NCBI RefSeq assembly: GCF_040939455.1
Contig: NC_134111.1
Span: 55,756,501-55,820,500, forward strand
Origin: Microcebus murinus
Taxonomy: Eukaryota > Chordata > Mammalia > Primates > Cheirogaleidae
Length of the DNA stretch: 64,000 bases
Reading direction: 5' to 3'
How positions within the stretch are numbered: the stretch's first letter is position 1; each line of letters starts with the position of its first letter. A program made the position numbers and the translations under genes. Below the pieces are notes generated by a model. The model had not been told where the DNA came from. It worked only from the letters and a program-made list of their open reading frames with translations, and did no database searches. Positions 53,365-64,000 of this stretch are shown piece by piece.

Positions 53365-53672
53365 TCAGTATCTGTGGGGGATTGGTTCCAGGACCCCCCT
53401 CAGATACCAAAATCTACAGATGCTCAAGTCTCTTATATAAAATGGCATAGTATTTGCATTTGACCTACACACATCCTCCTGTATACTTTAAATCATCTCT
53501 AGATTACTTATAATACCTAATACAGTATAAATGCTATATAAGTAGTTGTTATACTGTGTTGTATAGGGGATAATGACAAGGAAAAATTCAATTAAAAAAA
53601 GCATTTTTTATCTACAGTTGGTTGAATCGCAGATGTGGAACCCATAGATACACAGGGCTGACGGTACTTCAA
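53365..53672 (+). repeat. Tigger-like (mariner superfamily) non-autonomous DNA transposon
   Basis: Left end ccctcagtatctgtggggg and right end acccatagatacacagggct form imperfect terminal inverted repeats. Interior: accaaaatctacagatgctc and gattacttataatacctaat. Matches the MER2/Tigger pattern; exact subfamily uncertain. Confidence 0.75.
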
Positions 53673-54029
53673 CTTGCTGTTAAAAGTCCCAAACTTAGTG
53701 ATGGTGCATGTTAAATTGCAGACTTCTTTTTTCTGGCAGAAATAAAAATAATCTCTGTCTAGTGGAAGATGTACCCCCAAACATGATAGTTTAACCAGTT
53801 TTGTATTTCACACAGTAATCGTATTCTCCTATGAATAAATATCCTAGCTTCAAAAATGCTCTTTGAACTCGGTATGGCATGGCATCTTGCTGGTTATTAT
53901 TTATGTTTAATGAGTGGAATAAAATTTTTGACATGTATTTATTTTATGTTTGCCTGAGTTAAGACTGTACTTTTTGAACATTTTCCTTTAACAGAGCACA
54001 GAGAGATAAAATGGTTTGGCTGATCAGGT

Positions 54030-54620
54030 GGCATGGTGAGAAGAACAAGGGTTTTGAGTCAGCTGAGCCTTTGAACTCAGGTACTCAGGTGCTTAGTAGG
54101 CATTGATTCAGTTAAGTTACATTGGTTTTGTGTGTGTGTGTGTGTGTTTTCTGAGATAGAGTCTTGCTCTGTCACCTGGACTAGAGTTCTGTGGCATCTG
54201 CCTAGCTCACAGCCACCTGAAAGTCCTGGACTCAAGCAACTCTCCTGCCTCAGCCTCACGAATAAATGGGATTATAGGTGCATACCACCATGCCCGGCTA
54301 ATTTTTCTATTTTTAGTAGAGACGGGGTCTTGCTCTTGCTCAGGCTAGTCTAGAACTCCTGAGCTCAAGTGATCCTCCTGCCTCGGCCTCCCAGAGTGCT
54401 AGGATTACAAATGTGAGCCACCATGTCTGGCCCAGTAGGCATTAATTCTGGATAAATCACGTAGACTCTCCAAATTTGACATTACTAATTCACAGAAGGA
54501 AAATATTAAAAAATATTGTCTATCCTGTAGTGTTGTTGTAAGGCCTAAACAGCTACAATGTTAGGTTACATAGTACTTAGTGTTTGATAAGTGGTATTAT
54601 TATAATTATCCTTCTCCTCT
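54030..54620 (+). repeat. MIR split by an Alu
   Basis: The left part (ttttgagtcagctgagcctt, ttgaactcag) and right part (ttctggataaatcacgtaga, tgttgttgtaaggcctaaac, tagtgtttgataagtggta) are MIR-like and interrupted by the Alu at 54129-54432. Confidence 0.65.
54129..54432 (-). repeat. Alu with (TG)n tail and displaced target-site duplication
   Basis: Both arms present, tail replaced by (TG)n at 54129-54146. agtaggcatt occurs at 54095-54104 and 54434-54443, so about 24 bases separate the tail from the left copy. Confidence 0.9.
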
Positions 54621-54689
54621 TCATTATTATTACTATTAATAATTATTGATGGCAGAGGCCTAGAAATCAGATTTATTTTTTGTTTGTTT

Positions 54690-54786
54690 CTTTAGAGATA
54701 AGGTTTCACCGTGTTGCCCAGACTGGCTTCACATTCCTGGGCTCAAGCAATCCTCCCACCTCAGCCTCCAGAGTAGCTGGGACTAC
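54690..54786 (-). repeat. Alu monomer-like fragment
   Basis: A single arm: taaggtttcaccgtgttgcc through gagtagctgggactaca, no second arm. Could be a free monomer or a recombined remnant. Confidence 0.7.
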
Positions 54787-54789
54787 AAT

Positions 54790-56776
54790 TTCTTGACTTC
54801 CAACCCATTATTCTTTTTACCTTCACAAAGAGACCTTGTATGGTTGCCAATTATGCAATGATGCTATAATGAGAGACAAACTTTTAAGGGACTCTCAGTT
54901 TTTGCTTTCATCCAAGTAACATTATATAAGCTTATAGATTTCTAATTAGTGCCTCCATGACAAAGGAACATACATGATTACACAATATAAGGTCATAATT
55001 TAATAACTGCCATTCCTGTCCACTAGGTGGGATGTTCATCAGCTATTAGTTCAATGTAGAGTGAGGTCACACTTTATGCAAATTGGAATTATGTGAGTTT
55101 TAAATAGTACATTGTAACTAATATGCCTATTTGAAATAATGCAAGTGCTCACGAAATTGAAAAATACTCATCAAGAATTTCATAATTTTGAAGCAGTCAG
55201 GATTAGGGAATTGTAAATGTGGCCACATGTTTATTTCGAAAAGAAAAAATCACCACTACCCTTTGTCCAAATCTTCAGGGATACAGCCTTTGTACCACCC
55301 TAAGTACCTATTCCATTCTTAGCTTTGTATCCAGTTTACCATTATGTGTTCACTCCTCAGCCTACATGACCAGAAAAATGGTTTCCCAATTTTGCCCATT
55401 CAGAACAAAGCTTCAGGGCTCCTCACTTTATGGGCCCTTCCAAGGCCCTAAAAGGGGCCCTAGCAAGAGGGAATTTTACTGGAATTAGTTAATGAGGAAT
55501 CTGGCTCCAGGCCAAAAGGTTATGTGTGATTTTTCAGGCTCCACCACAGGCAAAGACAAAGGCTTTACCTGGCAGGCCTCACAGGGGAAAGCTGCCTTCC
55601 CCACCAGACCTGGGACATAGTCAATGAACCGAAGTCACTAAAGGGAGTTGTAGTCAAGGTCTCTGGCTGGGCATGTTTATGAATAGCTGCTTTCCTTGCC
55701 CAGGTGCCTCCATTCGGAGATCTCTAAGCAGAGTGAGAGCTTCCTCAGGTGCCTCTGCAGAGACGTCCTTATGGGAGGAGAGGAGGAACTTTGAAGACAC
55801 TGTTTCCCCCACTCTGGCTCAGAATGAGTACTTTTCCACCTCAAGCCTTTCATCTTCTCTTCTCCCCAGGCTCTAGGTTCATAAAACTGAGGGAGCCTTT
55901 TGTGGGGGGGGGGTTCCCTCAGCAAGCCAATGCTAATCCACCAGCCCCTGGACTGGTACTGTTCTATCACAGTAAATGATGAAAGGTTTGACTTTGACTT
56001 TCATTTTGGCTTGTTGTCATAACAGGCTCTTCGGACACCTGGCGACTCAGCTAGCTGGAACTAAGTTCAGCCCTTGACGGTTAGGACTGCTGCCTCTTCC
56101 CACTGACTTTCCTCTGGCACAGGTCCCCAGTTCAAAGTTTTGGAATGATCACTGGCATTTGGCCAAAGGATAAGTTGAGTTGGGGATACACTGACTTTGG
56201 GTTTAATGGGAGGGAGATATATATGCAGTCTGTAGTCACATTCATGGATAGTGATTGTTGGAATGGTTTCCAGGAATACTCCTACCAGTCACTGTGTGGG
56301 TTCACATGCACCCTACACATAGGTGCAGGGCCAGAGATCACATTACGATATGAATAGGACCTATTGCTTGAGACCAGAAATTTGCAGGTAGTAAAGAAGA
56401 AAGGTTGAAATGAACTGTGGTAGATCCACTGCAAGAATGTCTCCAATTCTTCCCCCTTCCCTGCAACCATGCCATTTGTAATGTGATTTTTTAACTCTAC
56501 TCATGAAAAGGTGGGTTCTATTTCCCCACATCCTGGATCTGGGCTGGTTTTGTGACTTGCATACTATGGAAGTGATGGAGTACCTTCAAGTCCCAGCCTT
56601 GGGCAGCCTCTTTCACAGGTGACCACTGCATGAAAAAAGATGAATGACAAGAGATATGTGACCCAGGCACTCCTGTCATCCCAGGCCATAGCCAGCTAAT
56701 GATCAGCCATGTGATTGAGGCACTTCTAGACCAAAAGGGCCTCTGCCAATTGCAGGTGTACAGAAAGCCCAGTGGA
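54790..56776. other. Intergenic, unassigned
   Basis: Moderately GC-rich around 55500-55970, with a G-tract at 55903-55912. Possibly ERV-derived, but no LTR end, PBS or protein motif could be fixed. No gene seen. Confidence 0.4.
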
Positions 56777-57102
56777 TAATCCTAGCACTCTGGAAGGCCG
56801 AGGCAGGAGGATCACTCAAGGTCAGGAGTTTGAAACTAGCCTGAGCAAGAGCAAGAGCACGTTTCTACTAAAAATAGTAAGAAATTAGCTGGACAACTAA
56901 AAAAATATATTAAAAAAATTAGCTGGGCATGGTGATGCATGCCTGTAGTCACAGCTACTCAGGATGCTGAAGCAGAAGGATTGCTTGAGCCCAGGAGTTT
57001 GAGGTTGCTGTGAGCTAGGCTGACACCACGGCACTCTAGCCTGAGCAACAGAGCCAGACTCTGTCTCAAAAAAAAAAAAAAAAAGAAAAAGAAAAAGAAA
57101 AA
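56777..57102 (+). repeat. 5'-truncated Alu with target-site duplication
   Basis: Starts inside the left arm (taatcctagcactctgg), lacks the first ~30 bases. Flanked by agaaagcccagtgga at 56762-56776 and 57103-57117. Confidence 0.95.
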
Positions 57103-57380
57103 AGAAAGCCCAGTGGAGATCTGTCAAGTGCTGCCCTGACCTGAAAAGGCCAGCCCATGCACAGATGAGCTAAATAAATGGTTGTTGTTTAAAGACACTA
57201 ACTTTGGGAGATAGTTTGCTATACAGCAATAACTGATAAATGTATAGAGTGATATTATAGAAACAAGTCTGTAAAGAATTCTTCTAAATATTACAATTCT
57301 CATTTTTTAAAAATCTGGAAGTTTTCCCAAATGTGACCACAAGCCAAAAAAAAAAAAAAAAAAAAATGCACATGACATTA

Positions 57381-57779
57381 TTATGGGCTGAATTGTATCC
57401 CCACAAAATTCATATGTTGAAGTCCTCACCCTCAGTACCTCAAAATGTGACTGTATGTAGAGATAAGGCCTTTAAAGAGGTGACTGAATTAAAATGAGGC
57501 CCTTAGGGTGGGCACTTATCCAATATAATTGGCATCCTTATAGGAAGAGGAAATTTGGACACATGAAGAGACATCAGGGTGAGTACACAAAGACCATGTG
57601 AGGACACAGTGAGAGGCAGCCATCTGCAAGCCAGGGAAGGAAGACACAGAATGAAATCAAAACTGCTGACACCTTGATCTTGGATTTCTGGGCTTCAGAA
57701 CTGTGAGAAAATAAACCTCTGTTGTTTAAGCCACCCAGTCTGTGGTATTTTGTTATGGCCACCCTGGCAAACTAATTCA
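57381..57779 (+). repeat. MLT1-type MaLR solo LTR
   Basis: ttatgggctgaattgtatcc, cataagtgttgaag-like start, gacaccttgatcttggattt, aaaataaacctctgttgttt and aagccacccagtctgtggta form the complete MLT1 pattern, ending in gcaaactaattca. No internal region. Confidence 0.88.
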
Positions 57780-58315
57780 TTATTAATAATGAGTTGTGAA
57801 GCTGAAAGTAACTTCTAATAATAAGAAATACATTTTGATCAATCAAGCTATCAATAAAGTCAAGTTTCAATCAATTTCTGTAGAAAATGTTACAAAACCA
57901 TTTTCATAAGAGAGTGTATCAAAGAATGTGTGGCCCTCCAATGTGAGGGGGGGAAGTATTATATAGGTATGTCAGCCAGTTAATTCATAAAAATATATGA
58001 TTTTTCTAGGTTTTGTGATATTTGTTAGCTTACGTTTTGACTTGCTGTGATTTCTCATTCTACATAAATGTTAGCTTTCATACCTAATTTGCTATTTGTA
58101 AATCTTCTGGACGTACAGATTTTAGAGAGGGTTCCCAAATTGTGGAAGTTCCAGATCCCACAAAATCTGCATCCGGTCCTTACGCCACCCAATTTGGCCC
58201 CACAGAAACCTTAGGCTGATATTGAGCTGCGGGACAGAGCTTACCTCAGCCTACCCTACAGTGAAAGACTGATTATAACTTTCCTTAAAAAGATAGTCTT
58301 GTTAGAATCCTGGGT

Positions 58316-58870
58316 TTCAGCACCAAAGATGTCAGGGTGGGAATCTGCCCTTGGTTCTTGGTGTGCTCTTGGACGAAGAATGACCAGGCACACCCACGTG
58401 TCAAGTTCACACAATTATCCCAGTCCTCTGACTCCTTTTTTGGAAAAATCACCAGCAAGTCCTATACGATGGAGTAACCTCAGGCAGGGAGCAGTTTCAC
58501 AAGTGCAGCTCTTTATTCTAGAATAAAACGGGTCTGTCTCTGTGAGTGGTGAGAGACAGACCAACTCATTGACCCACTCACTCCTCCCTGACTTCTCGGA
58601 TTGTTTCTTTTTATTAGCCCACTCTGGAGGCGGACTCTTGGCAGGTGTAGGATGTTATCAGATGCTCAACAGGTGTCCTCAAAATTCCATCTGCTAGAGG
58701 AGCCCCCTCTAAAAGAGTCCACCTGGGGGGAGGTGAACCACAATGTAGTTCAAGCTAATGGCATATTAATTACCCTTAGGTTACTCTAGGCCACTCTCTA
58801 AACCTCATTAAGCTGGGGCTGGGGAATTCTGAGGTTGATAAAGCAGTTCTTCTTTCCCCAGGTGTAGCAG
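58316..58870 (-). repeat. ERV LTR with adjacent PBS-like sequence
   Basis: On the minus strand, ctagaataaagagctgcac supplies a polyA signal. Further down, tttggtgctgaaacccagga (58304-58323 region) resembles a tRNA primer-binding site next to an LTR 3' end. This suggests a 5' LTR with leader running toward lower coordinates. The U3 edge is not fixed; inference. Confidence 0.45.
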
Positions 58871-58929
58871 TTCATCAGGATGGGGTTAGGGTGGGGCAGC
58901 ACCCAAATGGAGTGCCTGCCCTTATCCTT

Positions 58930-58997
58930 TTCTTTATTTTTAATTACAGCATATTATGGGGGTACAAATGTTAAGGTTACGTATATTGCCCCTGCCC
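58930..58997 (-). repeat. Minimal LINE-1 3'-end insertion with target-site duplication
   Basis: About 68 bases only: T-rich tail and cagcatattatgggggtac to tattgcccctgcc, the antisense strepsirrhine L1 3' UTR. Flanked by gcccttatcctt at 58918-58929 and 58998-59009. Confidence 0.9.
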
Positions 58998-59271
58998 GCC
59001 CTTATCCTTCTTCCCAAGTGAAGCAATTTCCCAAAACAGCACCAAAACTGGGAATTCTTGTCCAGGAAAGAGCCGGAGATCCTGACTCCCTAACAGTCTG
59101 ACTTGAGACAGATGAGATTTGTTCTCTGTGATTCACAGGACACAGAAATGATCAATGAGTAGAAATGATAGGTAACTAGATTGTTTAAAAACTACTGTAA
59201 GAAAGCCTTTACCATCTTAAAATCCTTTTCATTCAACTATGCTACAGGAAAGACTGACCTTTCTTTCTAGT

Positions 59272-59602
59272 CTTTTTTTTTCTTTTTTTTGAGACAGTGT
59301 CTCACTGTTGCCCAGGCTAGAGTGCCGTGGCATCAGCCTTGCTCACAGCAACCTCAAACTCCTGGGCTCAAGCGATCCTTCTGCCTCAGCCTCCCGAGTA
59401 GCTGGGACTACAGGCATGCGCCACTATGCCTAGCTAATTTTTTTTCTATATATTTTTAGTTGTACAGCTCATTTCTTTCTATTTTTAGTAGAGATGGGGT
59501 CTTACTCTTGCTCAGGCTGGTCTCAAACTCCTGACCTCAAGTGATCCTCCCGCCTTGCCTCCCAGAGTGCTAGGATTACAGGTGTGAGCCACCGTGCCTG
59601 GC
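59272..59602 (-). repeat. Lemur-group Alu
   Basis: T-tract, both arms, linker tagttgtacagctcatttc, 5' end accgtgcctggc. Confidence 0.94.
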
Positions 59603-59651
59603 AAGTGTTTCTATATAGATAATATTACAAAACTGTGATCATCCAACCAGT

Positions 59652-59997
59652 TGTCTTGTGGGGAGTGGGCTCAGTGGCCAGCGAGTGCAGTGGAGCAGGC
59701 TTCCGGGAGTTGAAAGAAGAGATGGGCGGCAGCGGGTGAGACATATTCTTTATTGTCAGGGGGATGTAGCACGGTGAAAGCCTGGCCAAGAACATGGCGA
59801 GCACTTACATGTGGCTCAGAACAATAGTGGCAGTGCGCCTTGGGAAAGCATGATCACATGGGTTCATAGGAGATAACACCTTGGTCACATAATCGTGCTG
59901 ATTTATGCCTCCCTGGAAGGCCAGCAGAAGACATGCTGGCAGTCATTTTAATTTGGCCTAGGAAACCTATTGCCTACATAACTGGATTTCCCTGACA
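59652..59997 (-). repeat. ERV solo LTR
   Basis: Plus-strand edges tgtcttgtgggg and ttccctgaca give TG...CA ends. On the minus strand, ccctgacaataaagaatatg carries AATAAA about 100 bases from the 3' end. About 346 bases long. Family unknown; no clear target duplication. Confidence 0.55.
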
Positions 59998-60179
59998 TGT
60001 CTCTTTGAGGGTTCAAGCAGTGTTTGGGAGATTTGTTGGGGTGTAGTAAAGTGGAACGTAAACATCAGATGTGGATTGAACCTGATATCCTTTAAGTTTA
60101 TAATTAAGAGTGCTGGCTCAGACATAAAACACCAGCCTGGCCACTTGCTGTTATGTATAATTGTATTTAATCTTCATTC

Positions 60180-60357
60180 CATCAAAGTTAGATACTAGAT
60201 ATTATTGTTACTCTCATTTTAAGTGGAGTGATTGGTTTATTTATATTTAATATAAGTGTTGCTTAAGTTGGATTTACCTCTACAATTTTATTATTTGCTT
60301 TCTATTTGTTCCATTTTGGTTTTTGACCTTCTGTTCCTTTCCTTCTTTTGGGCTAGT
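60180..60357 (-). repeat. Old LINE fragment
   Basis: gattggtttatttatattta, ttgttccattttggttttt and ctgttcctttccttct resemble antisense L1 ORF2. Short and diverged. Confidence 0.4.
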
Positions 60358-60806
60358 TGCACATCTGGCCAAATACTAAGCTGGGACTGGTTATGGTCTA
60401 CGTCTTGTTTTATAGTGCCCTATTGGGACCTCACTAGTGGCTAAGATGTCACCATGGAACTACTTTGATTAGACAGTTGGGAGTCACATGACCTGAGTCT
60501 TAACTACACACATCGGTTATTCTAGGTCAATTTCCAGACTCTATGTTACCTGTGCTGCTTGGCCTTTGCATTCTTTTGCAGCTGGCATGCTAAGTTCTGG
60601 TTGGCAGATTCATAGGGTATTCCCTCCTCCCCCCAGGTATGGAGAATCAGGGTTGGGCAGGACCAAGATGGGGACAACAGCATCCACTTTCATCCCTAGG
60701 AGACCCTGAATCCCTAACTATCTATCTAACACCGTGGTCCTCAAATTTGGCTCAAAATAAACTTCTTTCAACTATTTTGCAGAGTTTGGTTTCTTTTCCA
60801 TTGACA
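60358..60806 (+). repeat. Probable ERV LTR
   Basis: Begins tgcacatctggcc and ends ttttccattgaca. AATAAA at 60756-60761 is followed by cttctttcaactattttgc, an R/U5-like end. Family not recognised. Confidence 0.45.
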
Positions 60807-61168
60807 GAACAAAATATTAAATCCTTAGCCTGCTTTCTTTTGCCATTAAAACTTACCTTTCTTAATTAGAACTATAAGACAAAATAAATAAAATAATCCA
60901 AGCAATCAGGCATAGATGCTATTGATTTCTGAATTTCAAATCAGTAAATACTGTGCAGTAACACACCCATCTGGCCGTAAAGGAGATTGCACTAGAATGA
61001 AGGCATAAGCTCACAAACAGGAATACAAACATTTGTAATAGAACCCAACACTGCTGTTAGAGTGGAAAGCTTAGTAGGTGCTCATGGCTCAGGTGGAGAA
61101 ATATTTCTCACAGAGAGATTAAGATATAAAAAGTTAAAAGTTTATTTTATCCTTTAGTAGGACAGAGA

Positions 61169-61200
61169 GAATGTGTGTGTGTGTGAGAGAGAGAGAGGGA
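61169..61200 (+). repeat. (GT)n(GA)n microsatellite
   Basis: gtgtgtgtgtgtg then agagagagagag. Confidence 0.9.
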
Positions 61201-61288
61201 AGGGCAGAAAGAGGGCAGGGAGATGGCATGGCATCCCAAAGAAAGAGAAGGGAGTGCAGCAGCAAGGCCAAGTGGCTTTGGGCTTTCC

Positions 61289-61617
61289 TTTTTTTTTTTT
61301 TTTTGAGACAGAGTCTCACTCTGTTGCCTGGGCTAGAGTGCCATGGCGTCAGCCTAGCTCATAGTAACCTCAAACTCCTGGGCTCAGGTGATCCTTCTGC
61401 TTCAGCCTCCCGAGTAGCTGGGACTACAAGCATGCGCCACCATGGCTGGCTAATTTTTCTATATATTTTTAGTTGGCCAATTAATTTCTTTCTATTTTTA
61501 GTAGACATGGGGTCTCGCTCTTGCTCAGGTTGGTTTGGAACTCCTAACCTTCAGCGATCCTCCCACCTCGGTCTCCCAGAGTGCTAGAATTACAGGCGTG
61601 AGCCACCGTGCCTGGCC
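61289..61617 (-). repeat. Lemur-type Alu
   Basis: T-tract, linker agttggccaattaatttc, 5' end accgtgcctggcc. Confidence 0.96.
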
Positions 61618-62299
61618 CGAAACCCAGCTCTTGAAACTCAGAGGTTCTGAGTCCCTGGTCTTCATGATCTTTTCAGGCTGATCATTGCTGCTACATTTGT
61701 TCATTTGCAATCAAAATCAGGCAAGAAAGTACCAAGAGGTACCCAAGTGGATTGCCTGGGTACCAACACATTCCTCCTTGCTCCTAGTGTGTAACAGCAG
61801 CACTACTTCCTCTTACGATCAGATCAATTATCCCTGCAAAGAGGGTGGCTCATCTCTTTTCCTGCTACTTTCTTGGTACAAGGAGCCTAGTACTCAGCTA
61901 GCAGATGTAGCTTATGGTTCAATAATACCCATGAGACTCTTCTTAAACTATAAGCTACATTTGCTTGTGGAAGTGTTTCACCTTTGGGAAGCAAGACCTC
62001 TAAGCCACAGAGCCCAGTGTTGTGGAAATTGTCACTTGCTAGGATCATTGTAAGTCAATGTGCCACTAAGTGACTGATTGGCCTCCTTGAGGAATGTGAA
62101 CTCAGCATTGGTCTCTGCTGCTAGCAGGTTGAACATTCAGTAGTGGATGTGACTAGATCAGCCTCAGTATGTGCAAGCCCATCCTGCTAGGTCTATCCAC
62201 AGACTCCAGTCCTGCCACAGTGGTGATTCTAGTGCCAGGTGCTATATGCCATTAACTGGGCAAGTCATGTAATCAATTTGGTTGTTCAGGGCCTTTTCC

Positions 62300-63960
62300 A
62301 TCAAGGGTACTTTATGCTATGGGTCAAATGCAATACTCCTTGTGCTTTGTGCCCACTCTCATGTGCCCATCCACATACCTTTATCCCAAATCTTTCATCC
62401 CTAGTCTTCCAGTCTGTCTCTTTCCAGGCCCCTAACCCAACGACCAAGCCAATTGCCACTGCTTGTGTGTATTCTACCCTTGGGCCACAGTCTACACAAC
62501 TGGATGACACAGTGTACTGCCCAAAGCTCTGCCCTTTGGGAAGATTTCCCTTCACTGTTGCCTTTAAGGCCACCCCTGAGTGCGGCTATAGTATAGCCAT
62601 CATCTATTTTCAGTTTGCCCCCATATGCCCATCCATGAGTCAAACTCATGCATTTTTCTCTTCCATCAACTGGTCATGTGGGATCAGTGATAATTGATGT
62701 GAGCTAAGGGAGAGGCACTGGTGCAACACTGGTAGATGACATGGGGGCCTGGGGTACCCACCAATGTAGCATGCTGTGCCCTCTTGCTGTGTTTGTGTTA
62801 GATACTAAATGTACAGAATCCAGCTCATGATGGATGGTCTTAGCTGCAAGGCCACCTGGCATCCCTTCATCAGATGCTACATCTCTAGAAGGGCCCAGTG
62901 GCACATCAGGAGCTATTTGTTGAAAGGTGTTCACTTCTCTGCTACAGATGGTATGGCCTTGATCCAGAATCCCGAGTATGCACTGTGACTTTCCCACTGT
63001 GACTTGTCATACACTCCACACAGCATCTTTCCCTATCCATCTAATACAAGACGATCTCCTGGGTTGTATGGCACAAGTGGTAAAACTGCAGGCTGGACCT
63101 GCTGCAGAGCCCTTTCCTGCCCTGGGCCCCACTCGAAATTGGCAGCCTTTTACGTCATCCAGTATATGGGTCAGAGCAAGTATTCCCTGGAATGGAATAT
63201 GCTGCCTCTAGAACTCAAAGAAACCTATCATCTTTTATGCATTCTTCTTTGTGGTGAGAGATACAAAATGCAATAATTTCTTGTTTACTTTGAGAAGGCA
63301 TCCCCCCGACTATTGGACCCGCCAGGAAGCTACCACTGGAAATCCCTTGAACCTTTGTAGGGTTTATCTCTCACCCTTTGAGCATGTGTGCAAATAGTGA
63401 CATTTCAGGTCTGTGGATAACAGTGTTGACTCAAATCCTGTGTCCAACAGATATCAAAATGTTGAGCATTCTCCTTTCATCATTGTGTGGTTACCTGAGT
63501 AATAATGGCTATAGGTCCCTCTGGAGAAGGACTAAGGACTCATCATTGTGCCCATTTGTGGCACGGCATGATCCTTCCTCCTGGGGACCTTGACTCCCTC
63601 TTAATGGGTCTGAGCCCTTCTGGTTCAGGTCTGAAAATTGGGCAAGGAATAATGATATTTTTATTGGGGTGATTGCCGTTGGCCTCCTGATAATCCATCT
63701 TGATTTAAATTGTACAGATTGAGCAATATCCTTGCTGTCGATTTTGCCATGTTTTATTGACCATCTCCATATTTTTCTGGCTGGCATGCTGGACTTTCCA
63801 CTTACTGTAATTGTATTCACCTGGCTTCTGACAGCTACCAATAACATGTGTCCTCTGTTTTTCTGAGGTCCTATCATGTCTATGGCTATCAGTGGGTTCA
63901 GGTCTGTAATAGCATCTTTTACCCTTATTCCTGGCCTACAAAGGAGAAGCACCACTGAAC
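62300..63960 (-). pseudogene. Decayed endogenous retrovirus gag-pro-pol remnant
   Basis: Minus-strand order: an open frame at 63955-63509 of gag/pro-like composition, an aspartic-protease-like LLDTG motif near 63440, then scrambled RT-region sequence. An RNase H-like segment at 62649-62401 (frame with SSQRAELWAVH) continues in another frame with WKETDWKTRDERFG. Stops and frameshifts break every domain. The protease-to-RNase H distance is about 0.8 kb, much shorter than an intact RT, so an internal deletion is likely. Non-functional. Family not certain. It runs off the right edge. Confidence 0.65.
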
Positions 63961-64000
63961 GAACTGCTTAGTGATTTCTGGGGCCACTTTCACTAAACAT

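Noticed and set aside
62239..62697. 152-residue plus-strand open frame
   Set aside because: It is the complement of the antisense ERV RNase H-like region; the minus strand carries the recognisable motif.
63040..64000. PRKRA, the expected neighbour of OSBPL6 in human
   Set aside because: No double-stranded-RNA-binding domain exon or matching splice structure was seen. The sequence here is ERV-derived. PRKRA probably lies to the right of the window.

Overview
Mammalian nuclear DNA, almost certainly from a strepsirrhine primate of the lemur group. The evidence is a dense set of dimeric Alu elements. Most carry a lemur-type middle region (agaaagaaattaattggcc in the linker, then gctaggctgacgccacggcac in the right arm) that is unlike anthropoid Alu. 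LINE-1 3' ends of a strepsirrhine type, MIR/L2 fossils and endogenous-retrovirus remnants also occur. There are no bacterial-style genes, operons or CRISPR arrays. Most open reading frames in the window are chance frames or transposon shadows.

The one host gene is OSBPL6 (oxysterol-binding protein-related protein 6, ORP6), plus strand. The last 13 coding exons lie between 3101 and 32695 and join in phase into about 549 residues ending ...SPVLW and a TAA stop. The PH-domain half lies upstream of the window. The exons encode a serine-rich/coiled linker, a consensus FFAT motif (EFFDAQE) for binding VAP proteins at the ER, and the complete lipid-transfer domain (ORD) with its NPxLGE and EQVSHHPP signatures. 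All internal splice sites are GT-AG, and every split codon completes sensibly across its intron. A long AT-rich 3' UTR follows, with polyadenylation-signal candidates near 33.2, 33.5, 36.6 and 39.8 kb.

Layout: 1-3100 is upstream intron holding an Alu and an old L1 3' half. 3101-32695 holds the OSBPL6 exons and introns, with six Alus, L2 and MIR pieces, and a perfect 39-bp-arm inverted repeat at 20.6 kb. 32.7-39.8 kb is 3' UTR and flank. 39.9-64 kb is intergenic and repeat-built: a 5'-inverted (twin-primed) L1, an internally deleted antisense L1 with a tandemly repeated GC-rich 5' region, an old antisense L1 dissected by Alus and an LTR, a 177-bp GAAA/GGAA polypurine microsatellite, MaLR LTRs, a Tigger-like DNA transposon, several ERV LTRs, and a decayed antisense ERV gag-pro-pol body running off the right edge. 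In human, OSBPL6 is followed by PRKRA on 2q31; no PRKRA exon is recognisable here.

No new multi-gene system was found. The most notable unexplained structures are the long perfect inverted repeat in an OSBPL6 intron, the two structurally rearranged L1 copies, and the choice of OSBPL6 3' end.
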